This document shows positions 37,055 through 44,819 of a stretch of 64,000 bases of DNA, in pieces. Position numbers and translations under genes: made by a program. Source of the DNA: Alkalihalobacillus sp. FSL W8-0930 (GTDB lineage: Bacteria; Bacillota; Bacilli; Bacillales; Bacillaceae_D); the NCBI GenBank assembly GCA_037965595.1, contig CP150183.1, forward strand, positions 3,038,001-3,102,000. The letters are read 5' to 3'. The notes beneath the pieces are model-generated. The model made no database searches. It worked only from the letters and a program-made list of their open reading frames with translations, and was not told where the DNA came from. Every line of letters starts with the position of its first letter. The first letter of the stretch is position 1.

Positions 37055-38063
37055 GTGCTAACTCCTCCTCCTTAACAACAGTTGGAAATTCAAAGTGTTT
37101 ATAGCAGCTACAACGCACAAAGTGGCCGTCAGAAACTTCATGTAATTCAGGATTTTCTTCATGCTCTTCGTCTTTTACCCACGGGATTCTAGGCGCAAAA
37201 CGGCATCCAACTCTAGGCATTTTTTGAAGAGAAGGTACCATCCCCTGAATCACATGTAATTTTGTTTTTACTTCATTTGCGTTCGGTAAAGAATTAAGTA
37301 AAGATCGTGTATACGGATGCTTCGGATTATTAAATAGTTCGATAACCGGAGCTATTTCTACTACCTGTCCAGCATACATAACGGCGACTCGATCAGCCAT
37401 TTCAGCAACCACACCTAAATCGTGAGTAATTAAAATGACACCCGAATTCATTTCATTCTTTAATGTCTTAATAAGATCTAGAATTTGAGACTGTATTGTT
37501 ACATCCAAAGCAGTTGTCGGTTCATCAGCGATAAGAAACTCAGGATTACATGCAATTGCAATAGCAATAACCACTCTTTGTCTCATTCCTCCAGATAATT
37601 CATGAGGAAACTGGTTAAATACATATTCTGGTCGAGGGATACCCACTTGATTTAATAATTCAATGACTTTTTTCTTTCTTTCATTTTTCCCAAGTTTAGT
37701 ATGCAATAAGAGCATCTCAGAAATCTGATCTCCTACTTGCATAAGCGGATTCAAAGCATTTAATGGATCTTGAAAGATCATCCCAATTTCTTTACCACGA
37801 AGTTTATTTAACCTTTTATCAGGAATATTAGCAATATTCTCGCCCTTATAATTTATCTCGCCCTGGATATTGGTATTCAGTTTGTTATGAAGACCCATAA
37901 TCGAAAAGGCCAATGCACTCTTACCAGAACCAGACTCTCCAACAATTCCTAAAATCTCGTTCTTGTTTACACTAAGCGATACATCATCCACCGCCGCATA
38001 GTATTCATCGTTGATACGGAAAGAGGTTGATAGATTCTTAATGTTTAATAATCCGTTATCCAA
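37041..38063 (-). CDS. Oligopeptide ABC transporter ATPase, OppD/DppD type (system 2)
   Basis: 340 residues if translation starts at TTG 38063, which has GGGGTGG 5 bases upstream; the frame is open to a TTG at 38102 that lacks a site. Walker A GESGSGKSA, Q-loop FQDPLNALNPLM, signature LSGGMRQR, Walker B FLIADEPTTALD. The C-terminal Cys set is degraded (GCRFAPRIP where RCP is usual), matching the loss in its partner. Confidence 0.93.
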   Translation of the reverse strand: MDNGLLNIKNLSTSFRINDEYYAAVDDVSLSVNKNEILGIVGESGSGKSALAFSIMGLHNKLNTNIQGEINYKGENIANIPDKRLNKLRGKEIGMIFQDPLNALNPLMQVGDQISEMLLLHTKLGKNERKKKVIELLNQVGIPRPEYVFNQFPHELSGGMRQRVVIAIAIACNPEFLIADEPTTALDVTIQSQILDLIKTLKNEMNSGVILITHDLGVVAEMADRVAVMYAGQVVEIAPVIELFNNPKHPYTRSLLNSLPNANEVKTKLHVIQGMVPSLQKMPRVGCRFAPRIPWVKDEEHEENPELHEVSDGHFVRCSCYKHFEFPTVVKEEELAHGNS

Positions 38064-38117
38064 GTAATCCACCCCGATATTTGTAAATGTGGTTATTTTC
38101 AAATAATTTAGCTTCTA

Positions 38118-38567
38118 TTAAGCCATATAAGAGAACGTATCTTTATATTTCTTTAATTCAATACTTACATCTGCTGAAACAATTCCGTCTAGCTTGGCAA
38201 GTTCCTTATTCACAAAATGAACAAGGTCTTCGTTACTTTTAAAGTACGCTTGTAGAATTAAGTCATGCCTTCCTGAGAACGCAGCAACAAATCGAACTTC
38301 AGGATACTGGTTCAAATGTTTTGCTACAGCTTCCTGCTGTCCAAGCTTCGTTGTAATACCTATAATCGCTTGCACTTGCAAACCTATCGCATCGGGCTCG
38401 ATATGAATAATAAATTCAAATACCTTGTCCTGAAGCATGCGACTAATCCTAGTACGGATTGTCCCTTCACTCACTTCAATTTGCTTAGCGATTTCTGTAT
38501 ACGGCCTTTTACCGTTTTCTTGCAGTAATTTAAGGATGGCAAAGTCCACGTCATCCAATTTCACCAT
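38118..38567 (-). CDS. Lrp/AsnC family regulator (system 2)
   Basis: 149 residues from ATG 38567, which aligns with the start of the paralog at 31655-32107 (MVKLDDVDFAIL against MEKIDAVDRAIL). AsnC helix-turn-helix (GKRPYTEIAKQIEVSEGTIRTRISRM) and RAM domain (AFSGRHDLILQAYF, SIELKKYKDTFSYM). First gene of operon 2. The two regulators are alike along their whole length, so they could form mixed oligomers or bind each other's sites. Confidence 0.94.
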   Translation of the reverse strand: MVKLDDVDFAILKLLQENGKRPYTEIAKQIEVSEGTIRTRISRMLQDKVFEFIIHIEPDAIGLQVQAIIGITTKLGQQEAVAKHLNQYPEVRFVAAFSGRHDLILQAYFKSNEDLVHFVNKELAKLDGIVSADVSIELKKYKDTFSYMA

Positions 38568-38675
38568 ACGACCACTCACTTTGCACTAATATATTTAGTA
38601 GCTTAATACTTTAAAAACTACGTTTAATAGATTTATACGAGAATTTTTTGCAAATTTCGTAATTGGTATTTTTTT

Positions 38676-38729
38676 ATTATAAAAGGTTCGTACAAGGAAT
38701 GCAATATTCAATCTTTTTAAAATAGTATT
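38676..38729 (-). promoter_or_regulatory. Promoter and conserved operator-like box of transporter operon 2
   Basis: Minus strand TTGCAT (38704-38699), 17 bases, TATAAT (38681-38676). GAATATTGC (38709-38701) and AATACTATTT (38729-38720) repeat the box of operon 1 with 10 instead of 9 bases between. Leader about 100 bases to ATG 38567. Confidence 0.65.
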
Positions 38730-38834
38730 TTTTATTGGAAGATTTTCTAACTAGTTATATGAAATCCTAGAAAATCGTACTGCTTTCAAGCATTTTTTGA
38801 TTATCTTTTCGAATCTGGAGGATTAATTTACATT

Positions 38835-38970
38835 ATGCTACGAATTCACAACATAGAATCTCTACGCAACAAAACACGATATTATACGAGAATAACAATT
38901 GCGGTTTTTTGAATTTATTTTACTTGTAACAACGTTTGTTATCGTAAATATCCGTGTTTCTTCATTATAA
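38835..38970 (+). pseudogene. Possible frameshifted membrane-protein fragment
   Basis: GGAGG (13 bases before) and ATG 38835 open 25 codons (MLRIHNIESLRNKTRYYTRI...) ending at TGA 38910 in a run of six T. Removing one T joins them to a hydrophobic run FILLVTTFVIVNIRVSSL and a stop at 38970. The joined 44 residues look like the first membrane helix of a sensor kinase or chemoreceptor. It may be a gene remnant or a chance reading. The rest of 38730-39079 holds nothing else I can name. Confidence 0.25.
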
Positions 38971-39079
38971 TGTGAAAAATAAATAGTTCATTAAAAATCA
39001 TAGTAAATTTACTGGGGTATTAGAAACTAGTTAAAAAGAACTATTTTCTAAGATTCGACGATTTTCGAAGGGATATCTC

Positions 39080-39107
39080 TTAACTTTTTTTCTATAAATA
39101 CCGATAA
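39080..39107 (+). promoter_or_regulatory. Sigma-D-like promoter of the glucosaminidase gene
   Basis: TTAA (39080-39083), 16 bases, ACCGATAA (39100-39107), one base off the sigma-D -10 consensus. B. subtilis autolysins LytC, LytD and LytF are sigma-D genes, which supports the reading. Leader about 48 bases. Confidence 0.55.
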
Positions 39108-39161
39108 TAGTCGTAGGGGACTAGTTATATAGGTTCCCTAATTACTATAATTTATGAAGAG

Positions 39162-41867
39162 GTGAGATTCATTAACATTCGTCATGTTGTCACAGGCACT
39201 TCACCCATTGTTTTAGCTTTTATGATGTCTTCAGTACCATTTCAATCTGCCTTAGCTAATTCAACGTATAAAGTCACTCAATACGATCTTGACTTTAACA
39301 ATGTCGTCGAAAAACAAGTGAAGGCAAACGCCCAAACGGATAAAAACTATGATGTGTTTATTCATTCTGATGGCGTAAACCTCGATGCTGGTGGTAAGTC
39401 TGGAACATCTAAGGGAGCTTGGAATGTACGTGGTGGGGCTAATTCACAGTCATGGAAAGTTGGTCAAACAAGTAATGGCCAGAAACTAACGATTCTGGGT
39501 AGTAAGAAAGCAAATGATGGATCAACTTGGTATCAAATCAAGTATGATCGCACATGGAAGAATGCGAGTCCAGAGGACGTGGCTCATTATCTTAACCCAA
39601 ACAACGTAAAACCAGGCACAAGTAACTTTTATCAGTTCTTAAACCTTAGCGAAACGGCAAACTTAAGTGCACAGTCTATTAATAACCAGCTATTAAATGG
39701 AAAGGGTTCTTTATCTGGTCAAGGACAAGCCTTTATCGATGCTGCAAAAGCGAACGGAGTAAACGAGATTTATCTTGTTTCTCACGCATTACTTGAAACC
39801 GGAAACGGAACTTCTCCACTCGCAAAAGGGATTAGTCACAACGGAAAAACGGTTTATAATATGTACGGAATTGGAGCATATGATGGCAATGCTGAAAAAG
39901 CTGGCGCAGCGTATGCCTATAATCAAGGTTGGTTCTCAAAAGAATCTGCTATTATCGGTGGGGCTAAATTTGTTGGTAACAACTACATATCTAAGGGACA
40001 GAACACACTTTATAAAATGCGTTGGAACCCTGATGCACCTGCCACACATCAATATGCAACAGACATAGGATGGGCAGAAAAGCAAACGTCCCGAATGGCT
40101 AGCATGTACAACTTGGTTGATGATTACACCCTTCATTACGATATCCCTCAATACAAAAATCAACCAGGAACATCCCCTGATTATACGAAGATTGATGACG
40201 ACCAAAAGAAAGACGGAACCCCTGGTACAACAACTGCAAATTTAAATGTTCGTTCTGAGCCAAGTACAAGCGGTAACCGATTAACGTTACTTCAAAGCGG
40301 CACAAAACTAACGATTATTAGCAAAAAAGATGGTTGGTATCAAATCCATGCAAACGGGATCGACGGCTGGGTTTCTGCTGAGTTTGTAAAAGTAAATGCT
40401 GAACAACCCGCAAATACACCAAAACCAGGTAACGATCAAGCGGATCCGGTTAAACAACCTGTGATTGGTTCTGGTACAACAACTGCTCGTCTAAATCTTC
40501 GTTCTTCAAACAAGATTGAAGCGACTAATATCATCACCACACTCAATCAGAATCAAAAGGTTGATGTCTTAGAGAAAAGTGGTAGCTGGCTAAAAATAAA
40601 TGCATCTGGTAAAACAGGCTGGGTTTCTGCTCAATATGTAAAAACATCTGAGACTGGCACAGCTAAACCGTCTACACCTAATCAAGAGGCAAAACCTGGA
40701 GATAAAGTCATTTCAACTGGAACAACGACTGCTCGCTTAAATCTTCGTTCATCTAATAAAATTGACTCAAAGAATATTGTGACAACACTTAACAATAATC
40801 AAAAGGTCGATATTTTAGAGAAAAGCGGTAGCTGGTTAAAAGTGAACGCGGCTGGCAAAACGGGTTGGGTTTCTGCTCAATACGTGAAAACAACTGATAC
40901 CGGATCAACTAAACCATCTACACCTAATCAAGAGGTGAAACCTGGAGATAAGGTCATTTCAACTGGAACGACGACTGCTCGTTTAAACCTTCGCTCATCT
41001 AATAAAATTGACGCAAAGAATATTGTGACAACACTTAATAATAATCAAAAGGTCGATATTTTAGAGAAAAGCGGTAGCTGGTTAAAAGTGAACGCAGCTG
41101 GCAAAACAGGGTGGGTTTCTGCTCAGTATGTAAAGACGAGTTCTGCTGCTCCTGCACCTAGTAAGCCTGCTTCTCCTTCGGTGGAAAAAGCTACCGGTAC
41201 CGGGACAACGACTGCTCGCTTAAACCTTCGCTCTTCTGCTAAGGTAGCGCCTAATAATCTAGTTACAACACTTAATAACAATCAAAAGGTTGATATTTTA
41301 GAAAAAAGCGGTAGCTGGTTAAAAGTGAACGCGGCTGGTAAAACAGGTTGGGTTTCTGCTCAGTATGTGAAGACGAGTTCTGCGGCATCTGCACCTAGTA
41401 AGCCTGCTTCTCCTTCGGTGGAAAAAGCTACCGGTACCGGAACAACCACTGCTCGTTTGAACCTTCGCTCTTCTGCTAAGGTAGCGCCTAATAATCTAGT
41501 TACAACACTTAACAACAATCAGAAGGTTGATATTTTAGAAAAGAGCGGTAGCTGGCTAAAAGTAAATGCAGCTGGTAAAACAGGCTGGGTTTCTGCTCAG
41601 TATGTGAAGACGAGTTCTGCTGCTCCTGCACCATCTGCACCAAAACAAGAGACAAAACAAGAAACAAAAGCATCAACTAGTAAGACAGGTACAACAACAG
41701 ATCGCTTAAACCTTCGTTCTTCTGCCAAGGTCGCTTCAGACAATTTTATTGTTACATTGGCTAAAGATACAAAAGTAGAAATTCTCGAAAAGAAAGGCGA
41801 TTGGTATCAAGTAAAGGCTGCTGATAAAAAAGGTTGGGTTTCAGCTGAATTTATCAAAGAAAACTAA
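39162..41867 (+). CDS. Secreted N-acetylglucosaminidase with seven SH3b repeats
   Basis: 901 residues. Signal peptide about 1-33 (cut near SALA). Residues 60-145 resemble an SH3-like domain; about 180-325 are a GH73 glucosaminidase domain with the catalytic-region HALLETGNGTSPLAKG and YNMYGIGAYDGNAEKAG, like the C-terminal domain of B. subtilis LytD. From about 352 to the end follow seven SH3b domains of the form GTTTARLNLRSS...GWVSAQYVKT joined by Pro/Ser/Thr-rich linkers, which bind cell wall. It should cut glycan strands during growth or separation. Start unclear: GTG 39162 touches the AAGAGG site, while an ATT at 39171 is ideally placed. Stands alone with promoter and terminator. Confidence 0.93.
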   Translation: MRFINIRHVVTGTSPIVLAFMMSSVPFQSALANSTYKVTQYDLDFNNVVEKQVKANAQTDKNYDVFIHSDGVNLDAGGKSGTSKGAWNVRGGANSQSWKVGQTSNGQKLTILGSKKANDGSTWYQIKYDRTWKNASPEDVAHYLNPNNVKPGTSNFYQFLNLSETANLSAQSINNQLLNGKGSLSGQGQAFIDAAKANGVNEIYLVSHALLETGNGTSPLAKGISHNGKTVYNMYGIGAYDGNAEKAGAAYAYNQGWFSKESAIIGGAKFVGNNYISKGQNTLYKMRWNPDAPATHQYATDIGWAEKQTSRMASMYNLVDDYTLHYDIPQYKNQPGTSPDYTKIDDDQKKDGTPGTTTANLNVRSEPSTSGNRLTLLQSGTKLTIISKKDGWYQIHANGIDGWVSAEFVKVNAEQPANTPKPGNDQADPVKQPVIGSGTTTARLNLRSSNKIEATNIITTLNQNQKVDVLEKSGSWLKINASGKTGWVSAQYVKTSETGTAKPSTPNQEAKPGDKVISTGTTTARLNLRSSNKIDSKNIVTTLNNNQKVDILEKSGSWLKVNAAGKTGWVSAQYVKTTDTGSTKPSTPNQEVKPGDKVISTGTTTARLNLRSSNKIDAKNIVTTLNNNQKVDILEKSGSWLKVNAAGKTGWVSAQYVKTSSAAPAPSKPASPSVEKATGTGTTTARLNLRSSAKVAPNNLVTTLNNNQKVDILEKSGSWLKVNAAGKTGWVSAQYVKTSSAASAPSKPASPSVEKATGTGTTTARLNLRSSAKVAPNNLVTTLNNNQKVDILEKSGSWLKVNAAGKTGWVSAQYVKTSSAAPAPSAPKQETKQETKASTSKTGTTTDRLNLRSSAKVASDNFIVTLAKDTKVEILEKKGDWYQVKAADKKGWVSAEFIKEN
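40472..41750 (+). repeat. Direct DNA repeats coding for SH3b domains 2-7
   Basis: Six copies begin near 40472, 40718, 40964, 41201, 41438 and 41690, spaced 237-252 bases. Copies 5 and 6 (with linker) are nearly identical at DNA level, a sign of recent duplication and a site prone to copy-number change. Confidence 0.9.
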
Positions 41868-41876
41868 TCCAACATT

Positions 41877-41910
41877 AAACCCATGCATCTGATGAGATGC
41901 GTGGGTTTTT
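41877..41910 (+). terminator. Terminator of the glucosaminidase gene
   Basis: AAACCCATGCATCT pairs with AGATGCGTGGGTTT around GATG, followed by TT; one G-T pair. Confidence 0.92.
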
Positions 41911-41918
41911 GATTGATG

Positions 41919-42238
41919 CTCTTTGTTGATTTTGTTCTCTCTTCGTTGATTTCGCTCTCTCTTTGTTGATTCAGACTTCTCTTCGTCGATTTCGCTCTCT
42001 CTTTGTTGATTTCGCACTCTCTTCGTCGATTTCGCTCTCTCTTTGTTGATTCCGCCCTCTCTTTGTTGATTTCGCACTCTCTTCGTCGATTTCCTCTTCT
42101 CTTCGTCGATTTCGCTCTCTCTTTGTTGATTCCGCTCTCTCTTTGTTGATTTCCACTTCTCTTCGTCGATTCCGACCTCTCTTCGTCGATACTGCCTCCT
42201 CCTTCATCGATTCCCACCTTTCCTTCGTCGATTCCGCT
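41919..42238. repeat. Sixteen tandem 20-bp repeats
   Basis: Sixteen units of exactly 20 bases run without any insertion or deletion. The usual unit is CTCTTTGTTGATTTCGCTCT. Two forms of the core alternate, TTTGTTGA and TTCGTCGA, in which two T/C positions change together. The plus strand is strongly pyrimidine-rich. Because 20 is not a multiple of three, long stop-free frames appear in all minus-strand frames (for example 41864-42241) giving Lys/Arg/Glu-rich 20-residue repeats; these have no ribosome sites and are not called as genes. The array lies between two converging terminators. Confidence 0.95.
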
Positions 42239-42250
42239 CACCTACAAAAC

Positions 42251-42277
42251 AAAAAAAGCCAGGGCGCACGGCACCCT
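42251..42277 (-). terminator. Terminator after tagO
   Basis: Minus strand AGGGTGC / GCGCCCT with a CGT loop, followed by GGCTTTTTTTG. Confidence 0.9.
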
Positions 42278-42288
42278 AACCTTTCTCC

Positions 42289-43371
42289 TCACTCATACTT
42301 CTTAACAAGCTGCATTTTTCCCAATGCTTTTCGCAGTGGTTTTCGTTGCTTTCCAATGAGGCCAATTCCTTCAGCAAACATCAAGATTCCGAACAGGATG
42401 ACGACAAGGAATACGAGAGAAACCCAGTTTGCTGTTTGAGAGAACAGCACCGCCACTCCGCCAAACAAAAACGAAATCCCATAAATAATGAATACGGTTT
42501 TCCGATGTCCAAATCCCATGGCAAGCAGACAATGATGAAGATGGCCTTTATCTGGTGTTCCAATGCTTTGATGATTTAGCGTGCGTCGAATGACTGCAAA
42601 GGTTGTATCAATTAGTGGCACAGCCAAGATAAGCAAAGGAACGATTAAGCTAAACATAGTGACACTTTTAAATAATCCCATCATCGAGATAACTGCCATT
42701 GCATATCCTAAAAACATGGATCCTGTATCTCCCATAAAAATCTTGGCTGGGTAGGAATTATAGAATAAAAATCCAGTTGTACTTCCGAGTATCGATAATG
42801 AAAGCACAATGACACTTGCATAAGCAATTGGGTGTCCGAGGGCCATGACTAACATCGTTAATACAGCAATCGTGGTTACACCGGCTGCTAGGCCATCTAA
42901 GCCATCAATCAAGTTTACAGAATTAATAATCGCTAAAATCCATAAAACAGTGACAAGAAAACTCAAGAAACCGAACTCTATATTTCCGACAAACGGAATT
43001 TCAATATACTCAATTCTAATACCAGAAGACGCTGCACAAATGGCTGCCAGTGTTTGTCCACCAAATTTGGTTTTAGCTCCTATTGCAAACTTGTCGTCTA
43101 CAAGGCCTACTATTGCAAGAATGAAAGCTCCACCGACTAAAAATAACATGTCATCCTGCGCCTCACCAAGCTGCGGCCAGAGGACCGTCACACCTGCAGC
43201 CACTCCTATCATCATCGCAATTCCGCCGATTCTTGGCATATTTCCTTTATGTACTTTCCTATGATCCGGTTTATCAACAAATCCCCATTTTTTAGCGAGT
43301 ATAATGACGACCGGAACGGTTGCGATTGTTACAAGAAATGCTACGATCAACCCCAGCATATACATCTGCAT
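42289..43371 (-). CDS. tagO: Undecaprenyl-phosphate GlcNAc-1-phosphate transferase TagO
   Basis: 360 residues, about ten to eleven membrane spans. It starts lipid-linked wall teichoic (and here perhaps teichuronic) acid by moving GlcNAc-1-P from UDP-GlcNAc to undecaprenyl phosphate on the inner face. Family motifs: VDKPDHRKVHKGNMPRIGG, the Mg-binding LVDDKF, NLIDGLDGLAAG, GDTGSMFLGY and the HLHH motif. AGAGGTGA before ATG. Last gene of the minus-strand cluster; no tuaA-type starter was found, so TagO may serve both polymers. Confidence 0.97.
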   Translation of the reverse strand: MQMYMLGLIVAFLVTIATVPVVIILAKKWGFVDKPDHRKVHKGNMPRIGGIAMMIGVAAGVTVLWPQLGEAQDDMLFLVGGAFILAIVGLVDDKFAIGAKTKFGGQTLAAICAASSGIRIEYIEIPFVGNIEFGFLSFLVTVLWILAIINSVNLIDGLDGLAAGVTTIAVLTMLVMALGHPIAYASVIVLSLSILGSTTGFLFYNSYPAKIFMGDTGSMFLGYAMAVISMMGLFKSVTMFSLIVPLLILAVPLIDTTFAVIRRTLNHQSIGTPDKGHLHHCLLAMGFGHRKTVFIIYGISFLFGGVAVLFSQTANWVSLVFLVVILFGILMFAEGIGLIGKQRKPLRKALGKMQLVKKYE

Positions 43372-43517
43372 TCTGATTCACCTCTACCCAATTTTCGAAG
43401 CATATTTGATCTTTCATTTGCGATGCCACTCTATACCCAAACAATAGCAAAGCAAATGGGCATTGTGCGCAGATTTACAAACGTTTAACTAAGGGTTTAG
43501 AATAGCGTATTTGCCGT

Positions 43518-44267
43518 TTACAATTTCTTAAAACCGTGCCAAGCATAGCTCGCAAATACATAACATGCTTTCCAAAGAGGGAGACCCTCATTTTCCCTAT
43601 AAATACTCCAATTTCGCTTAGCTGTTTTAAGCTTGTTACTTGAGATAGAGGTTGAAACCTTCCTATAGCACGCAAGCTCTTCATCAAGCCCATACGCCTG
43701 ATGTCCACTTTTCAAAATGGTCAGCCACAAAACAAAATCCTGCCTTGTTTTTATTGTTGGCATTTGTACCTTTCCTAACACGTCAATATTTAACATGACC
43801 GTTAAACAGCCGATAATCGTGTTTTTTAATAACTGATCATACGTAATGACTTCAGGAGCTGGTACAACCTTATCTCGTAATTCTCCCGATTCCTTCATAA
43901 TTCGATAACTGGTAAAGCTAAAAACATACTGATTAGCTTCCATAAACATTAGTTGTTTTTCAATCTTTTCCGGCATCCAAAGATCGTCGCTGTCTAAGAA
44001 AGCTACATACTTCCCATTTGCACGATTAATTCCTTCATTTCTCGCACCTGCTGCACCTTGATTACTGTTTAATTGAACGACATGAATTCTTGAGTCCTTA
44101 TTAGCATATGAACGTGCAATCTCTACACTGCTATCAGTTGATCCATCATCAATTAAGAAAAGCTCCCAATATGGGTACGTTTGTTTCTGTACTGATTGAA
44201 TGGTCTCTTCTAAAAATCTCTCTGAATTATAAACTGGAGTAATAACAGATACTAACTCTTCCATCAT
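43518..44267 (-). CDS. tuaG: Family 2 glycosyltransferase, TuaG-like
   Basis: 249 residues. GT-A fold with LVSVITPVYNSERFLEETIQSV, IDDGSTD, the GARNEGI nucleotide loop and the metal-binding FLDSDDLW; the C-terminal half (TRQDFVLWLTILKSGHQAYGLDEELACYRK) resembles TuaG of teichuronic acid synthesis. Cytoplasmic, probably membrane-associated. Start at the ATGATG following GAGGAG, overlapping the upstream stop. The sugar transferred is not shown by sequence. Confidence 0.85.
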   Translation of the reverse strand: MMEELVSVITPVYNSERFLEETIQSVQKQTYPYWELFLIDDGSTDSSVEIARSYANKDSRIHVVQLNSNQGAAGARNEGINRANGKYVAFLDSDDLWMPEKIEKQLMFMEANQYVFSFTSYRIMKESGELRDKVVPAPEVITYDQLLKNTIIGCLTVMLNIDVLGKVQMPTIKTRQDFVLWLTILKSGHQAYGLDEELACYRKVSTSISSNKLKTAKRNWSIYRENEGLPLWKACYVFASYAWHGFKKL

Positions 44268-44740
44268 CTTACTCCTCTCGAGATGTCCTCTAACAACCAT
44301 TGGTCACCAGGCTTAGAATACGTAAAATCGTGATGAGAGGTTTTGTTAGGCTCCCATGTAACGGTTACTTCACCCTCTTGAAACTCATCTTCAATGATTG
44401 GAGCTTTTGATGTGTTTGTTGTGATCAGTGCATCAATCTCTGAAACATCGGCTCCTTGAAGCCATTGTGTTAAATGATTTATCATGCTTTCACCCATAAA
44501 TAGCTGGAGCTCTTGTTCTACCTGACTCAATGGTAAATCCCTCTGCTGAAGTTGCTTTACTTTAAACCGTGTCGCCTCATGATTTAATCGGATAGCCATT
44601 AGATCATCCTCACTAACTGTGACAGTAGGCAGCTCACCTGGAATCGAATGAACAGAATCCAACCCACGATCTAGAAAGAAGAATCCACTAATGAATAGAA
44701 GAACAAGCGGAAGCCAAAGTAACGTGTACCATTTTTTCAT
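44264..44740 (-). CDS. Unrecognised small membrane-anchored protein
   Basis: 158 residues. One N-terminal membrane span (YTLLWLPLVLLFISGFFFL, residues 5-23), then an extracytoplasmic domain of about 130 residues, acidic, without Cys. I do not recognise the family; it is not clearly TuaF, which occupies a similar place next to tuaG in B. subtilis and is longer. AAAGGAGGG upstream. Its stop overlaps the tuaG start, so it is coupled to that gene. A strong terminator separates it from the upstream epimerase. Confidence 0.8.
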   Translation of the reverse strand: MKKWYTLLWLPLVLLFISGFFFLDRGLDSVHSIPGELPTVTVSEDDLMAIRLNHEATRFKVKQLQQRDLPLSQVEQELQLFMGESMINHLTQWLQGADVSEIDALITTNTSKAPIIEDEFQEGEVTVTWEPNKTSHHDFTYSKPGDQWLLEDISRGVR

Positions 44741-44765
44741 CTCTGTTGTTCCCTCCTTTGGTCGT

Positions 44766-44811
44766 AAAAAAAGGGGATAGAGTACACGAATTTTACGTGT
44801 ACTCTATCCCC
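44766..44811 (-). terminator. Strong terminator inside the teichuronic cluster
   Basis: Minus strand GGGGATAGAGTACACG pairs perfectly with CGTGTACTCTATCCCC over seven bases, followed by TTTTTTTACG. It lies after the epimerase gene and only 26 bases before the next start. Confidence 0.93.
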
Positions 44812-44819
44812 TCACTCAC

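Noticed and set aside
41919-42238. CRISPR array
   Set aside because: Units are contiguous 20-mers without unique spacers and there are no cas genes.
41841-42241. Three long minus-strand open frames coding for Lys/Arg/Glu-rich 20-residue repeats
   Set aside because: They exist because the 20-bp repeat has no stop codon in these frames; no ribosome site, and all three frames are equally open.
43400-43470. Sigma-B-like GGGTAT before tagO
   Set aside because: No GTTT-type -35 at an acceptable distance.
44264-44740. Calling the anchored protein TuaF
   Set aside because: Only the position fits; length and visible sequence do not clearly match.
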